NCBI RefSeq assembly: GCF_000691165.1 | Contig: NZ_ASJD01000001.1 | Location: 558,001-622,000 of the forward strand | DNA length: 64,000 nt | Reading direction: 5' to 3' | Source of the DNA: Bacillus safensis FO-36b | GTDB taxonomy: Bacteria; Bacillota; Bacilli; Bacillales; Bacillaceae | Shown here: piece after piece, positions 8,537-18,394 of the stretch | How the letters are laid out: every line of letters begins with the position of its first letter | Numbering within the stretch: position 1 is the stretch's first letter | The notes under the pieces: model-generated | What the model was told of the DNA's origin: nothing | Database searches by the model: none | The model's input: the letters and a program-made list of their open reading frames with translations, nothing else | Position numbers and translations under genes: made by a program

Positions 8537-9883
8537 ATGTTTGATAAAATAAGTGCCATTTTGGTTCCGATTGCTGGGAGATTGAACAACAACCGCTATT
8601 TAGGCGTTTTACGTGATGCCTTTATGCTTGCGTTCCCGCTCACCATCTTTGGTTCCATTATGGTTGTGCTGATGAATTTGCCATTTTTAGATAAAATCAT
8701 GAGTAAAACCGTACTGGAAGGCGTCCAGTCTGCACTGAATATCGCACCGAGTGCGACCATCAGCATTATGAGTGTGTTTGTTGTATTTGGGATCGGCTAC
8801 TATTTATCAAAAAGCTATGATGTAGAAGCTGTCTTTGGCGGCGTGATTGCTTTAGCCTCTTTCTTGCTTCTAACTCCGTTTTTACTAGAACAAGAAGGCG
8901 GTGCAACGATTGCAGGCGTTATCCCAGTTGATCGTTTAGGTGCAAAGGGAATGTTCCTAGGAATGATCACAGGCTTTTTGTCTGCTGAAATTTATCGTTA
9001 TTTTGTCCAGAAGAAATTTGTGATCAATATGCCGCAAGGGGTTCCGCCAGCTGTTTCCAAGTCTTTTGCTGCACTGATCCCGGCTACTTTGACACTTACA
9101 ACCTTTTTGTTTATTAATATCATCATTACACAAGGCTTCAAAACAAATATGCATGATTTGATTTATCATGCCATTCAGGCGCCGCTTGTCGGTCTTGGAA
9201 GCGGTATCATTCCGACGTTGATCGCTGTTTTCTTTATACAAATTCTTTGGTTCTTTGGGCTCCATGGCCAAATTATTATTAACTCTGTCATGGATCCGAT
9301 TTGGAATACATTGTCCATACAAAACCTAGAAAGCTATACAAAAACAGGTGAGGTTCCTAATATCATCAGCAAGCAGTTTATTGAAATTTATACGGTTGGA
9401 ATGGGTGGAACCGGTATGACGCTTGCTGTTGTGTTTACGATTTTAATTTTCCTGAAAAGTAAGCAATTAAAACAAGTAGCCAAGCTGGGCTTAGGACCAG
9501 GATTATTTAACGTCAATGAACCGATTATCTTCGGTTTACCGATTGTCATGAATCCGCTTATTCTCATTCCGTGGATTTTGGCGCCAATGGTCATTACATG
9601 TATTACTTATTTTGCGATGGCATCAGGCATTGTACCGCCGCCGACAGGCGTGAATATCCCATGGACAGTACCGATCTTTATTAGCGGAATGATGGCAACA
9701 AATTCATTAGCGGGCGGTCTGCTTCAGCTGTTTAACCTGATGATTGTGTTTGTCATTTGGTTCCCGTTCCTGAAATTTATTGACCGTATGAATGTGAAAA
9801 ATGAAAAAATAACGACAACAGAAAAAACGAAGGCAGCAAATATCAAAGGCGAAGGAGACTCAATACATGTCGATGGAAACTAA
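8537..9883 (+). CDS. gmuC: PTS oligo-beta-glycoside IIC permease (GmuC-like)
   Basis: 448-residue membrane permease of the lactose/cellobiose EIIC family. It has about eight to ten hydrophobic segments and the family's conserved stretches FFGLHGQIIINSVMDP and LGPGLFNVNEPIIFGLPIV. The start ATG 8537 follows AGGGGGGAAA. The 3' end overlaps the following glycosidase gene by 17 bases, indicating coupled translation. Confidence 0.88.
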   Translation: MFDKISAILVPIAGRLNNNRYLGVLRDAFMLAFPLTIFGSIMVVLMNLPFLDKIMSKTVLEGVQSALNIAPSATISIMSVFVVFGIGYYLSKSYDVEAVFGGVIALASFLLLTPFLLEQEGGATIAGVIPVDRLGAKGMFLGMITGFLSAEIYRYFVQKKFVINMPQGVPPAVSKSFAALIPATLTLTTFLFINIIITQGFKTNMHDLIYHAIQAPLVGLGSGIIPTLIAVFFIQILWFFGLHGQIIINSVMDPIWNTLSIQNLESYTKTGEVPNIISKQFIEIYTVGMGGTGMTLAVVFTILIFLKSKQLKQVAKLGLGPGLFNVNEPIIFGLPIVMNPLILIPWILAPMVITCITYFAMASGIVPPPTGVNIPWTVPIFISGMMATNSLAGGLLQLFNLMIVFVIWFPFLKFIDRMNVKNEKITTTEKTKAANIKGEGDSIHVDGN

Positions 9884-11273
9884 CAAGCAATCATATACAT
9901 TCCCAGAAGGTTTCTGGTGGGGATCTTCTGCTTCTGCGACGCAAACAGAAGGGAGCGTCCCCGGCGATGGAAAGGGACCGAACATTTGGGATCATTGGTT
10001 TGAACAAGAGCCGACTCGTTTTTTTGATGGCGTAGGGCCGGACGTGACATCTCAATTTTATCGAAAATATAAAGAGGATATCCGTCTCATGAAAGAAATT
10101 GGCCACAATTCATTTCGGCTGTCGATTTCATGGTCACGCCTCTTACCTGAAGGAACAGGTGCCGTCAATGAAGAAGCGGTGTCTTTTTACAATGATGTGA
10201 TCAATGAACTGATTGCACATGATATCGAGCCATTTGTGAACCTATACCATTTCGATATGCCAATGGCGCTTCAGGAGAAGGGCGGCTGGGTGAACAGACA
10301 GGTGGTCGACGACTATGTCAGCTATGCGGCATTATGCTTCCAATTATTTGGTGACCGGGTGAAAAAATGGTTTACCCATAACGAACCGATTGTGCCTGTA
10401 GAAGGCGGATATATGTATAGCTTTCATTATCCAAACGAAGTCGATTTCCAAAAGGCTGTACAGGTCGGTTTTCATGAACTTTTATCAAATGCGAAGGCGA
10501 TTGCGGCTTATAAAAAGCTGCAGCAAGGCGGTAAGATTGGCATCATCCTAAACCTGACTCCTTCGTACCCGCGAAGCCAGCATCCGCGCGATGTAGAAGC
10601 AGCAGAGATGGCCGATGCTTTCTTTAACCGTTCCTTCTTAGATCCTGCGGTGAAGGGGCATTTCCCGGAAAAGCTAGTAGAAGTCTTAAAGAAAGAAGGC
10701 TTTATGCCAAGTATGGAAGAAGGGGACCTTGAGCTCATTCGAGAGAATACGATTGATCTTCTTGGCATCAACTATTATCAGCCAAGAAGAGTGAAAGCGA
10801 AAGAGCATATGCCGCACCCTCAAGCACCATTTATGCCGAACCATTATTTTGATTCTTTTGAGATGCCGGGAAGAAAAATGAATGTGTATCGAGGCTGGGA
10901 AATCTATGAAAAGGGCATTTATGACATATTGAAAAAAGTCCAAACAGACTATGATAATATTGAATGTTTTATTTCTGAAAATGGCATGGGTGTCGAAGGA
11001 GAAGAGCGGTTTAAGGATGAAGAAGGAATGATTCATGACGATTACCGCATTGACTTTATTTCTGAGCATCTCAAATGGGTTCATCGAGCCATTCAAGAAG
11101 GAAGCAATGTGAAAGGCTATCATCTATGGACCTTTATGGACAACTGGTCCTGGTCGAATGCATATAAAAATCGTTATGGATTTGTCTCAGTCGATCTTCA
11201 AAAAGACGGGAAACGAACGATTAAGAAAAGCGGATACTGGTTTCAATCCGTTTCAAAGAATAACGGCTTTTAA
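9867..11273 (+). CDS. gmuD: family GH1 6-phospho-beta-glycosidase (GmuD-like)
   Basis: 468 residues. It would hydrolyse the phosphorylated disaccharide delivered by the PTS. GH1 landmarks are the N-terminal FPEGFWWGSSASATQTEG, acid/base Glu173 in THNEP, nucleophile Glu371 in ISENG, and HLWTFMDNWSW. A lysine and tyrosine in the C-terminal AYKNRYGFV loop fit the phosphate-binding type. Overlap with gmuC and the shared operon support a phospho-glycosidase. Whether the preferred substrate is glucoside or mannoside is inferred only from gene order. A terminator follows, then gmuR. Confidence 0.88.
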   Translation: MSMETNKQSYTFPEGFWWGSSASATQTEGSVPGDGKGPNIWDHWFEQEPTRFFDGVGPDVTSQFYRKYKEDIRLMKEIGHNSFRLSISWSRLLPEGTGAVNEEAVSFYNDVINELIAHDIEPFVNLYHFDMPMALQEKGGWVNRQVVDDYVSYAALCFQLFGDRVKKWFTHNEPIVPVEGGYMYSFHYPNEVDFQKAVQVGFHELLSNAKAIAAYKKLQQGGKIGIILNLTPSYPRSQHPRDVEAAEMADAFFNRSFLDPAVKGHFPEKLVEVLKKEGFMPSMEEGDLELIRENTIDLLGINYYQPRRVKAKEHMPHPQAPFMPNHYFDSFEMPGRKMNVYRGWEIYEKGIYDILKKVQTDYDNIECFISENGMGVEGEERFKDEEGMIHDDYRIDFISEHLKWVHRAIQEGSNVKGYHLWTFMDNWSWSNAYKNRYGFVSVDLQKDGKRTIKKSGYWFQSVSKNNGF

Positions 11274-11275
11274 TC

Positions 11276-11316
11276 AAAATACTTGCTCTTTCCTTGAAAA
11301 GAGCAGGTATTTTTCC
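11276..11316 (+). terminator. intrinsic terminator/attenuator after gmuD
   Basis: ATACTTGCTCTTT / AAAGAGCAGGTAT stem with G·T pairs, then a T run. It separates gmuD from the regulator gene. Confidence 0.7.
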
Positions 11317-11462
11317 TATGTGACGGGAAGTGGATGAAACAAAAATGGCTGGCACCTTTTAAGCTCACATCCCTTAGTGTAAAATGAGAGGAAGGCTAAA
11401 AAACGCCATATTTCCTTCTAGAATAAAGCGCTATGAAAAAACAAGTCAGTTGGTGGTGTGAG

Positions 11463-12185
11463 ATGAAGAAGTATGAACTCATTTCAGAAGAAATCAGAAA
11501 ACGAATAGGAACAGCATATTATCCAGAAGATCAACCCATTCCAGATGAAAACTCGCTTGCCGCCGAATTTCAATGCAGCAGAATGACAATGAAACGTGCG
11601 CTCGATCTTCTCGTTGCAGAAGGTCTGCTCTTTAGAAAAAGAGGCCACGGTACATTTATTGTAAAGGCAGCGCTCAATCAAGGGGCAATCAATGTATCAG
11701 GCCATGAAAATAAAGGGTTCACAAAAGTCATGGCAGATAAAAACGTCACGACTCAAATCATTCATTTTGATGTCCATTTTCCAAGCGAAGAGGTGGCAGC
11801 CCATCTATCTATTGACTCAACCACACCTATTTATGATATCATCCGGCTCCGTCTTGTGGATGAAGAGCCTTATGTATTAGAAAAAACGTTTATGCCTGTT
11901 AATCTCATTAAGGGCATAGATGAAAAAGTTCTACTGGGTTCTATCTATGGCTACATTTCAAATCAGCTTCATTTAAAAATAGCAGGAGCGCACAAGAAAA
12001 TTAGAGCGGCTAAATCAGATCAGCTGGATCAGCAGTATTTAGGGTGTGACCCCACAGATCCTGTGCTTGAAGTCGAGCAGGTTGCTTATTTAAACGCAGG
12101 GCAGCCGTTTGAATATTCATTTAGCCATCATCGCTATGATAAATTTGACTTTTCAACGGTTGAAATAACAAAAACAGGACGTTAA
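11463..12185 (+). CDS. gmuR: GntR/HutC-family repressor (GmuR-like)
   Basis: 240-residue regulator. The N-terminal winged helix is at about residues 5–70 (ISEEIRKRI…DENSLAAEFQCSRMTMKRALDLLVAEGLLFRKRGHGTFI). The C-terminal UTRA effector domain is visible from the TPIYDIIRLRLVDEEPYVLEKTFMP segment. Effectors of this family are usually sugar phosphates. The ATG at 11463 is preferred over 11433, since GGTGGTGTGAG precedes it. The likely target is the perfect palindrome at 7785–7804. It closes the operon; downstream gmuEFG (kinase, isomerase, mannanase) are not here. Confidence 0.85.
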   Translation: MKKYELISEEIRKRIGTAYYPEDQPIPDENSLAAEFQCSRMTMKRALDLLVAEGLLFRKRGHGTFIVKAALNQGAINVSGHENKGFTKVMADKNVTTQIIHFDVHFPSEEVAAHLSIDSTTPIYDIIRLRLVDEEPYVLEKTFMPVNLIKGIDEKVLLGSIYGYISNQLHLKIAGAHKKIRAAKSDQLDQQYLGCDPTDPVLEVEQVAYLNAGQPFEYSFSHHRYDKFDFSTVEITKTGR

Positions 12186-12223
12186 AAAAAGAGCAGAACC
12201 CCCAAGGGAGACTGCTCTTTTTT
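12184..12223. terminator. bidirectional terminator between gmuR and zwf
   Basis: AAAAAAGAGCAG / CTGCTCTTTTTT arms around a ~15-base loop. It works for both converging genes. Confidence 0.85.
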
Positions 12224-12232
12224 CATATGATT

Positions 12233-13708
12233 TTATATATTCCACCAATGGTATCCATCTTTTTCTAGAAGCTCATCAGCTTCTTTCGGTCCCATAGAAC
12301 CAGCAGGATAGTTTGGTTTTAATGTTTTGCTTTCTGCCCATTTCTCAGAAATCGGATCAACAAAGTTCCAAGAAAGTGCCACCTCGTCCCAGTGAGCAAA
12401 GTTTGTTGCATCGCCTAGCAAGCAGTCATGAATCAGCTTTTCATATGCTTCTGGTGTATTCATGATGTCGTTATAGTTTGTTTGGTAGTCAAGCTTAATC
12501 GGTTTCGCATATGTGCCGCCATCCAGCTTGCGAGCATTTAAGTGAAGGGTGATGCCTTCATCTGGCTGAATATGAATGACGAGTAAGTTTGGATGCATGG
12601 CATTTCCGTTTCCATAGTACAGGTTCATTGGAATGTCTTTAAATTGAACCACGATTTGAGTAGATTTCTTTTCTAACCGTTTTCCTGTTCGAATGTAAAA
12701 TGGCACCCCGGCCCATCTAAAGTTATCAATCAGCAGTTTCCCTGCCACAAATGTTTCTGTGTTTGAGTTCGGGTCAACATTTTGCTCTTCCAGATAAGAA
12801 GGAACGACATTGCCATTCATCGTACCAGTATCATACTGACCGCGGACAAAGAATTGATCGACCTCATCTTTAGAGAAAGGACGAAGAGCGCGCAGTGCTT
12901 TCCGTTTTTCGCTGCGGATTTCCTCTGTATTCAGTTTAATTGGCGGCTCCATTGCTAAAAGGGCAACCATTTGAAGCATATGGTTTTGGACCATATCTCT
13001 TAGTGCACCAGAATTTTCGTAATATCGAGCCCGGTCTTCAACCCCTAAGGATTCACTGGATGTAATTTGAATGTTTGAAATATAGCGGTTTGTCCAAAGT
13101 GGTTCAAAGATGGCATTTGCAAAGCGGATGACTTCAATGTTTTGAACCATTTGTTTACCAAGGTAGTGGTCAATACGATAAATTTGATCTTCTGTGAATG
13201 CATCACGAATTTCTTCATTTAATGTTTTGGCACTTGGCAGATCGTGCCCAAATGGCTTTTCAATGACAAGTCGTGACCAGCCGGTTGTTTCTGATACGCC
13301 CTCACTCTTTAGGAACTTCGCAATCGTTCCGAAAAATTCCGGTGCCATAGCTAAATAGAACATGCGGTTATTTGGAATACTGTACGTATCTTCAAGGCCT
13401 GTTAAAAGCGTGTTTAGCGATTGATAGGAAGCAGGGCTTGATACGTCAAAATCGTGATAATAGAAATGTGAAATGAATTCCTCTGTTTTCGCTTCTGCAT
13501 CATCAGAAGAAACAGATTCCTTTACCACAGCTCTGAGGTCCTCATGAGACCACGGGCGGCGTCCAACTCCGACAACAGCGAATTGATCACCTAGCTTTCC
13601 GCTATGGTAAAGTCTATGTATAGAAGGGTAGAGCTTGCGTTTGGCAAGGTCTCCTGTTGCGCCAAAAATGACAATGACTGCTTTAGGGTTGTTAGTTTCT
13701 GTATTCAC
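12233..13708 (-). CDS. zwf: glucose-6-phosphate 1-dehydrogenase
   Basis: 491 residues. It carries out the first step of the oxidative pentose phosphate pathway (glucose-6-phosphate + NADP+ to 6-phosphogluconolactone). The nucleotide motif GATGDLAKRKL starts at residue 16 and the active-site signature RIDHYLGK is at 178–185. Further family blocks are TNRYISNIQI and the FRWAGVPFYIRTGKRL segment. It is read toward gmuR and divergent from rnz, the same zwf/rnz arrangement as in B. subtilis. Confidence 0.97.
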   Translation of the reverse strand: MNTETNNPKAVIVIFGATGDLAKRKLYPSIHRLYHSGKLGDQFAVVGVGRRPWSHEDLRAVVKESVSSDDAEAKTEEFISHFYYHDFDVSSPASYQSLNTLLTGLEDTYSIPNNRMFYLAMAPEFFGTIAKFLKSEGVSETTGWSRLVIEKPFGHDLPSAKTLNEEIRDAFTEDQIYRIDHYLGKQMVQNIEVIRFANAIFEPLWTNRYISNIQITSSESLGVEDRARYYENSGALRDMVQNHMLQMVALLAMEPPIKLNTEEIRSEKRKALRALRPFSKDEVDQFFVRGQYDTGTMNGNVVPSYLEEQNVDPNSNTETFVAGKLLIDNFRWAGVPFYIRTGKRLEKKSTQIVVQFKDIPMNLYYGNGNAMHPNLLVIHIQPDEGITLHLNARKLDGGTYAKPIKLDYQTNYNDIMNTPEAYEKLIHDCLLGDATNFAHWDEVALSWNFVDPISEKWAESKTLKPNYPAGSMGPKEADELLEKDGYHWWNI

Positions 13709-13929
13709 GAGAAGTACCTCACTTTATTCGTAGCATTGTTGTAAAAACCGAGAATGTATGTACATTTTCTTTATTTTAAAGCTTCATTGTTCGTAAAGCA
13801 AACATTTGATTCGACTTTTTCTGCTCTCGTTTCACTTTTTTCAATAATTCCGTTGAATTCACATTTACCTTGTCTTCATGTATTCTATATGAATGAAGAT
13901 ATTGTATACCGGCTTTAGGAGGAAAAGTA

Positions 13930-14859
13930 ATGGAACTGCTCTTTTTAGGAACAGGTGCAGGCATACCTGCAAAAACAAGAAACGTCACTTGCACAGCGCT
14001 AAAGCTTTTAGAAGAAAGAAATGCAGTGTGGCTTTTTGATTGCGGAGAAGCAACGCAGCATCAAATCTTACATACAACGATTAAACCGAGAAAGATCGAG
14101 AAAATATTTATCACACATATGCACGGTGATCATGTATATGGCCTTCCGGGACTCCTTGGCAGCAGATCCTTTCAAGGCGGGGAGGATGAATTGACGATCT
14201 ATGGACCAAAGGGCATCAAGGCCTTTGTGAACGCAGCACTTTCAGCTACACAAACGCATTTGACATATCCGCTGCATATCATAGAAATAGATGAAGGGAT
14301 CGTCTTTGAAGATGATACCTTTCAAGTAGAAGCAAGAAGAGTCTCTCACGGGATTCCAGCTTACGGCTATCGGGTTGTGGAAAAAGATATGCCTGGTTCA
14401 TTAAAAGCCGAAGACCTAAAAGAAATCGGTGTAAAACCTGGACCTTTGTATCAGAAGTTGAAAAATGGGGAAACCGTGACACTCGAAGATGGAAGAACCA
14501 TTGATGGAACCGATTATTTGGAACCCCCTAAAAAAGGGAGAATCGTTGCATTTTCAGGAGATACCCGTTTGTGCGAGAATATAACAAGGCTTGCCAAAAA
14601 TGCGGATGTGTTAGTCCATGAAGCAACATTCGGTAAAGAAGATGCAGATTTAGCCTACAATTATTATCACAGTACAACAGAACAAGCAGCGAAAACAGCA
14701 CAGGAAGCAGGCGCAAAAAGGCTCATTTTGACCCATATAAGTGCACGTTACCAAGGAGAAGAGGCACTGAAACAACTGTTGAAAGAAGCGCGCGATATAT
14801 TCCCGCTGACAGAAGCTGCACATGATTTCTCTTCTTTCCCCATTGAACGCACCCTGTAA
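13930..14859 (+). CDS. rnz: ribonuclease Z (tRNA 3'-processing)
   Basis: 309 residues, the usual bacterial RNase Z length. This metallo-beta-lactamase-fold endonuclease trims the 3' trailer of tRNA precursors. Zinc ligands appear as H63-M-H65-G-D67-H68, then SGDTR, VHEATF and LTHISARY. The flexible-arm insertion lies around residues 155–185 ([23 protein letters not shown]). AGGAGGAAAA precedes the start. Confidence 0.96.
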   Translation: MELLFLGTGAGIPAKTRNVTCTALKLLEERNAVWLFDCGEATQHQILHTTIKPRKIEKIFITHMHGDHVYGLPGLLGSRSFQGGEDELTIYGPKGIKAFVNAALSATQTHLTYPLHIIEIDEGIVFEDDTFQVEARRVSHGIPAYGYRVVEKDMPGSLKAEDLKEIGVKPGPLYQKLKNGETVTLEDGRTIDGTDYLEPPKKGRIVAFSGDTRLCENITRLAKNADVLVHEATFGKEDADLAYNYYHSTTEQAAKTAQEAGAKRLILTHISARYQGEEALKQLLKEARDIFPLTEAAHDFSSFPIERTL

Positions 14860-14998
14860 AAATTGGATGAATCGTCAAAAAAAGTTGTGTGATTTTTTTG
14901 ATATTTATGATGACGCTCTTTTTCAGGTAGTGGTAAAATGGTGAAGAAAAAACAAATGACGAATTAAACTATGAAGAATACGGGAGGCACAATCAAAG

Positions 14999-16306
14999 AT
15001 GAGCGGTTTTACAGCATTAAGTGAAGCAGAATTGAATGACCTATATGTGGCACTACAAAATGAGTATGAAACTTACAAAAGTAAAAACTTGCACTTAGAC
15101 ATGTCTAGAGGGAAGCCTTCACCAAAACAGCTCGATTTATCTATGGGCATGCTCGATGTTGTGACATCAAAGGATGCAATGACAGCTGAAGATGGCACAG
15201 ATGTGCGAAACTATGGCGGCTTGACAGGCCTTCCTGAAACGAAGACATTTTTTGCAGAAGTACTCAATTTAAAGCCAGAACAAATCATCATCGGCGGTAA
15301 TTCTAGCCTGAATATGATGCATGATACCATTGCACGTGCGATGACTCACGGCGTATGTGACAGCAAAACTCCTTGGGGAGAGCTGCCAAAGGTAAAATTC
15401 CTTGCACCAAGCCCAGGGTATGACCGTCATTTTGCCATTTGTGAGCTATTTAACATAGAGATGATCACGGTCGATATGAAGGCTGATGGACCTGATATGG
15501 ATCAGGTAGAAAAATTGGTCGCAGAAGATGAAGCGATTAAAGGCATTTGGTGTGTACCGAAATATAGCAATCCAGACGGCATTACGTATTCAGATGAAGT
15601 CGTTGACCGCCTAGCTTCAATGAAAACAAAAGCAGACGACTTCCGCATTTTTTGGGATGATGCATATGCAGTCCACCATCTAACGGATACACCTGATACG
15701 TTAAAAGATATTTTTCAAGCAATTGAAGAGGCAGGATACCCGAACCGTGTGTTTATGTTTGCGTCTACGTCTAAAATTACATTCCCAGGCTCAGGTGTTG
15801 CACTGATGGCGTCTAGCCCTGACAATGTGAGCTTCACTCAAAAGCAATTATCGATTCAAACGATCGGACCAGACAAAATCAATCAACTAAGACATCTACG
15901 TTTCTTCCAAAATCCAGAAGGTTTGAAGGAACATATGAAAAAGCATGCGGCGATCATTAAGCCAAAATTTGACCTCGTTCTTTCCATTCTTGACGAAAAA
16001 CTTGGCGGGAAAGACATCGCTGAATGGCACAAGCCAAATGGCGGATATTTCATTAGTTTAAATACACTTGATCATTGTGCAAAAGCTGTTGTGCAAAAAG
16101 CAAAAGAAGCAGGTGTCACAATGACAGGTGCAGGTGCAACATATCCATATGGAAAAGATCCGCTTGATCGCAACATTCGCATTGCACCAACATTCCCGGC
16201 TCTTGAAGAACTAGAGCAAGCGATTGACATCTTTACATTATGTGTTCAGCTTGTCAGCATTGAAAAGCTGCTTTCTGAAAAAAGTCAATCTGCTCCAACG
16301 GCATAA
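14999..16306 (+). CDS. PLP-dependent aspartate aminotransferase-like protein (type Ic/MocR-like fold)
   Basis: 435 residues. It matches the aminotransferase group typified by the actinobacterial type Ic aspartate aminotransferase (PF12897). The PLP lysine is Lys259 in STSKITFPGSG. Other cues are LDMSRGKPSPKQLDLS near the N-terminus, YGGLTGLPE, CVPKYSNPDGITY and FWDDAYAVHHL. It has GGGAGGCAC upstream and its own terminator. It is not present at this position in B. subtilis. Aspartate as substrate is inferred from the family. Confidence 0.8.
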   Translation: MSGFTALSEAELNDLYVALQNEYETYKSKNLHLDMSRGKPSPKQLDLSMGMLDVVTSKDAMTAEDGTDVRNYGGLTGLPETKTFFAEVLNLKPEQIIIGGNSSLNMMHDTIARAMTHGVCDSKTPWGELPKVKFLAPSPGYDRHFAICELFNIEMITVDMKADGPDMDQVEKLVAEDEAIKGIWCVPKYSNPDGITYSDEVVDRLASMKTKADDFRIFWDDAYAVHHLTDTPDTLKDIFQAIEEAGYPNRVFMFASTSKITFPGSGVALMASSPDNVSFTQKQLSIQTIGPDKINQLRHLRFFQNPEGLKEHMKKHAAIIKPKFDLVLSILDEKLGGKDIAEWHKPNGGYFISLNTLDHCAKAVVQKAKEAGVTMTGAGATYPYGKDPLDRNIRIAPTFPALEELEQAIDIFTLCVQLVSIEKLLSEKSQSAPTA

Positions 16307-16313
16307 ATAGAAG

Positions 16314-16349
16314 AAACTCCTTGACTCATAACGGGTCAAGGAGTTTTTT
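16314..16349. terminator. bidirectional terminator
   Basis: AACTCCTTGAC / GTCAAGGAGTT stem with flanking A and T runs, between the converging aminotransferase and yqjL. Confidence 0.87.
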
Positions 16350-16352
16350 ATT

Positions 16353-17117
16353 TTAATTAGCAGTTTGGTAATAGGAGACAGGTTGTTTGGCTGCGCACCA
16401 TACATCATAGATAGCAAGCTGTACAATATGCGGTTCATCATGATGAATATAGTGCGAGCTGTTTTGCGCCTGAATCCATCCGCTTTGGGATGACAAAGAC
16501 AGCATGCGTTTATGAAGTCTGAGCCAAGCTTCATGAGCTGGGTGAAACAATCGGCTCTTACCTGATGAAATGACAAGAAGCGGCATCATTCCATAATGAG
16601 TTTGCTCCTCTTTCATTGTGCTTAGCATTTGCTGAAAGTCCTCATGCGTACATTCTGCTGTAAACTGCGCCATATATGAAGTGCGTTCTTCCTTTGATAA
16701 AAGCGGCAGGATCACCTGCTCTTGCTCCTCGCTTGCTGGGTCTAACAGCACCATGCCAATGACATCATCTCCTCTGCGGCTTGCCCATAACCGGCTGACA
16801 AGAGAGCCAAATGAGTGAGCGACAATAAGAAATGGCGGCTGAATATTGGCTTCTTTCAGCAGCGCATCTAAATCATCAGCGAGGTCATGCAAGGTTCTTC
16901 CTTCACCGCTCTCACTGCTCTTTCCATTTCCTAAACGGTCGTATAAGAAAACCCCAAGCTCTGGGTCAATATCACGTGCCATATTCGACCACGTATCACT
17001 AGAAATGCCGTAGCCTGCTTCAAAGATAATCGTGGCTTGCCTTTTGCCTTGACGATGTTTTGTATAAAAGTGGTGTCCATCTATATGATACATTTTTTCA
17101 ATCATTACCGAATTCAT
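16353..17117 (-). CDS. yqjL: alpha/beta hydrolase YqjL
   Basis: 254-residue alpha/beta-hydrolase-fold protein similar to B. subtilis YqjL, which has been linked to paraquat resistance. The nucleophile elbow is VAHSFGS with Ser102. The oxyanion/N-terminal strand region is EAGYGISSDTW, and a late histidine lies in SSHYIHHDEP. The start at 17117 has GAGGAG upstream and gives the family length. An upstream in-frame extension to 17162 lacks support. Substrate unknown. Confidence 0.82.
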   Translation of the reverse strand: MNSVMIEKMYHIDGHHFYTKHRQGKRQATIIFEAGYGISSDTWSNMARDIDPELGVFLYDRLGNGKSSESGEGRTLHDLADDLDALLKEANIQPPFLIVAHSFGSLVSRLWASRRGDDVIGMVLLDPASEEQEQVILPLLSKEERTSYMAQFTAECTHEDFQQMLSTMKEEQTHYGMMPLLVISSGKSRLFHPAHEAWLRLHKRMLSLSSQSGWIQAQNSSHYIHHDEPHIVQLAIYDVWCAAKQPVSYYQTAN

Positions 17118-17188
17118 TCTTCCATCTCCTCTAAGCAGTTCTTTAGCTAAAAGACGGCACAAAAGGCAGATATGTTTCTCTTAAAAAC

Positions 17189-17225
17189 AAAAAAGATGCC
17201 TATTTCGAAAAATAGACACCTTTTT
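17189..17225 (-). terminator. intrinsic terminator of namA
   Basis: AAAAGGTGTCTATTT / AAATAGGCATCTTTTTT arms (minus strand) with a short loop and T run. Confidence 0.82.
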
Positions 17226-17237
17226 TCCTAAGAGCTT

Positions 17238-18254
17238 TTACCAAGCGCGATCATATTGACGCGGGCTTTCGATGGATGTACGGAGCTCTTGAGCAGCTGT
17301 TTTTGGGAAGTATGGATCCCGTAAAAACTCTCTGCCAATAAAGATCAAATCCGCACGCTGATTTTGTAAAATCTCCTCTGCCTGTACACCAGACGTGATG
17401 AGACCGACAGCAGCTGTTTGAATGCCGGCACCTTCTTTTATTTTCTCTGCGAACGTGACTTGGTAGCCGGGGAATGTATTGATTTTCGCCTGTACGACAG
17501 CACCTGAGCTGACATCGATTAAGTCGACACCTTGCTCTTTGAGCCAAGTGGCAATCCCAATATAATCTGCAATATTAAGTCCTTTTGTCGTGTAATCAGA
17601 AGCCGACACACGGACAAATAAAGGTCCGTCCCATACGGTATTGACTGCATCTACGACTTCTCTTAAGAAACGATAACGGTTCTCTGGTGAACCGCCATAG
17701 TCGTCTGTTCGGTGGTTCGCCAGCGGTGAAAGAAATTCATTGATCAAATAGCCATGTGCACCATGAATTTCAATGATGTCAAAACCCGCTTTTTTTGCCC
17801 GTACAGCTGCATCCTGAAACGCCTGAACGGTATCTTTGATTTGGTCAACAGACATCTCGACAGGGGTTTTAGATGTTTCATCAAATGGGATGCTTGATGG
17901 TGCAAGAATGTCTCCATCAAGTTCAGCCTTACGTCCTGCATGGGCTAGCTGGATGGCTGTCTTCGTTCCGTATGCTTTGATTTGTTCGTTTAATGAAGCG
18001 AAACCTTCAATGTGCTCATCGCTCCAAATACCGAGGTCTTGATCACTAATTCTTCCCTCGGGAGATACAGCGCTGGCTTCCACCATGATGAGGCCAGCCT
18101 GACCTTGTGCACGGGAAATATAATGTGTGAAGTGGAAAGGCTGTAATTTCCCATCACGGTCATAGGATGAATACATACACATCGGGGACATCACGATGCG
18201 GTTTTTCAGTGTAACACCTTTTAATGTCCAAGGTGAAAAGAGTTTTGTTTCCAA
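17238..18254 (-). CDS. namA: NADPH dehydrogenase, old yellow enzyme family (YqjM)
   Basis: 338-residue FMN ene-reductase that reduces alpha,beta-unsaturated carbonyls and is part of oxidative or xenobiotic stress defence. YqjM-type residues fall at the same positions as in B. subtilis: Cys26 and Tyr28 (SPMCMYSS), and His164/His167 (EIHGAHGYL). The thermophilic-like OYE subclass is clear. The start is a TTG at 18254 with GAGGAGG nine bases upstream; it gives exactly 338 residues. A spurious in-frame ATG overlaps the ribosome binding site. Confidence 0.95.
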   Translation of the reverse strand: METKLFSPWTLKGVTLKNRIVMSPMCMYSSYDRDGKLQPFHFTHYISRAQGQAGLIMVEASAVSPEGRISDQDLGIWSDEHIEGFASLNEQIKAYGTKTAIQLAHAGRKAELDGDILAPSSIPFDETSKTPVEMSVDQIKDTVQAFQDAAVRAKKAGFDIIEIHGAHGYLINEFLSPLANHRTDDYGGSPENRYRFLREVVDAVNTVWDGPLFVRVSASDYTTKGLNIADYIGIATWLKEQGVDLIDVSSGAVVQAKINTFPGYQVTFAEKIKEGAGIQTAAVGLITSGVQAEEILQNQRADLIFIGREFLRDPYFPKTAAQELRTSIESPRQYDRAW

Positions 18255-18394
18255 ATACCTTCGCCTCCTCATGGAATTGTATAGCCGATTATAACAGCCA
18301 TTCAAACTTTCGTCATAAAAGGTGCTCAAAGAATATAGCTTTTATACACGTTTTTGTATAATGGAGAGATAGAGACATCAAAGGGGGAGAACGG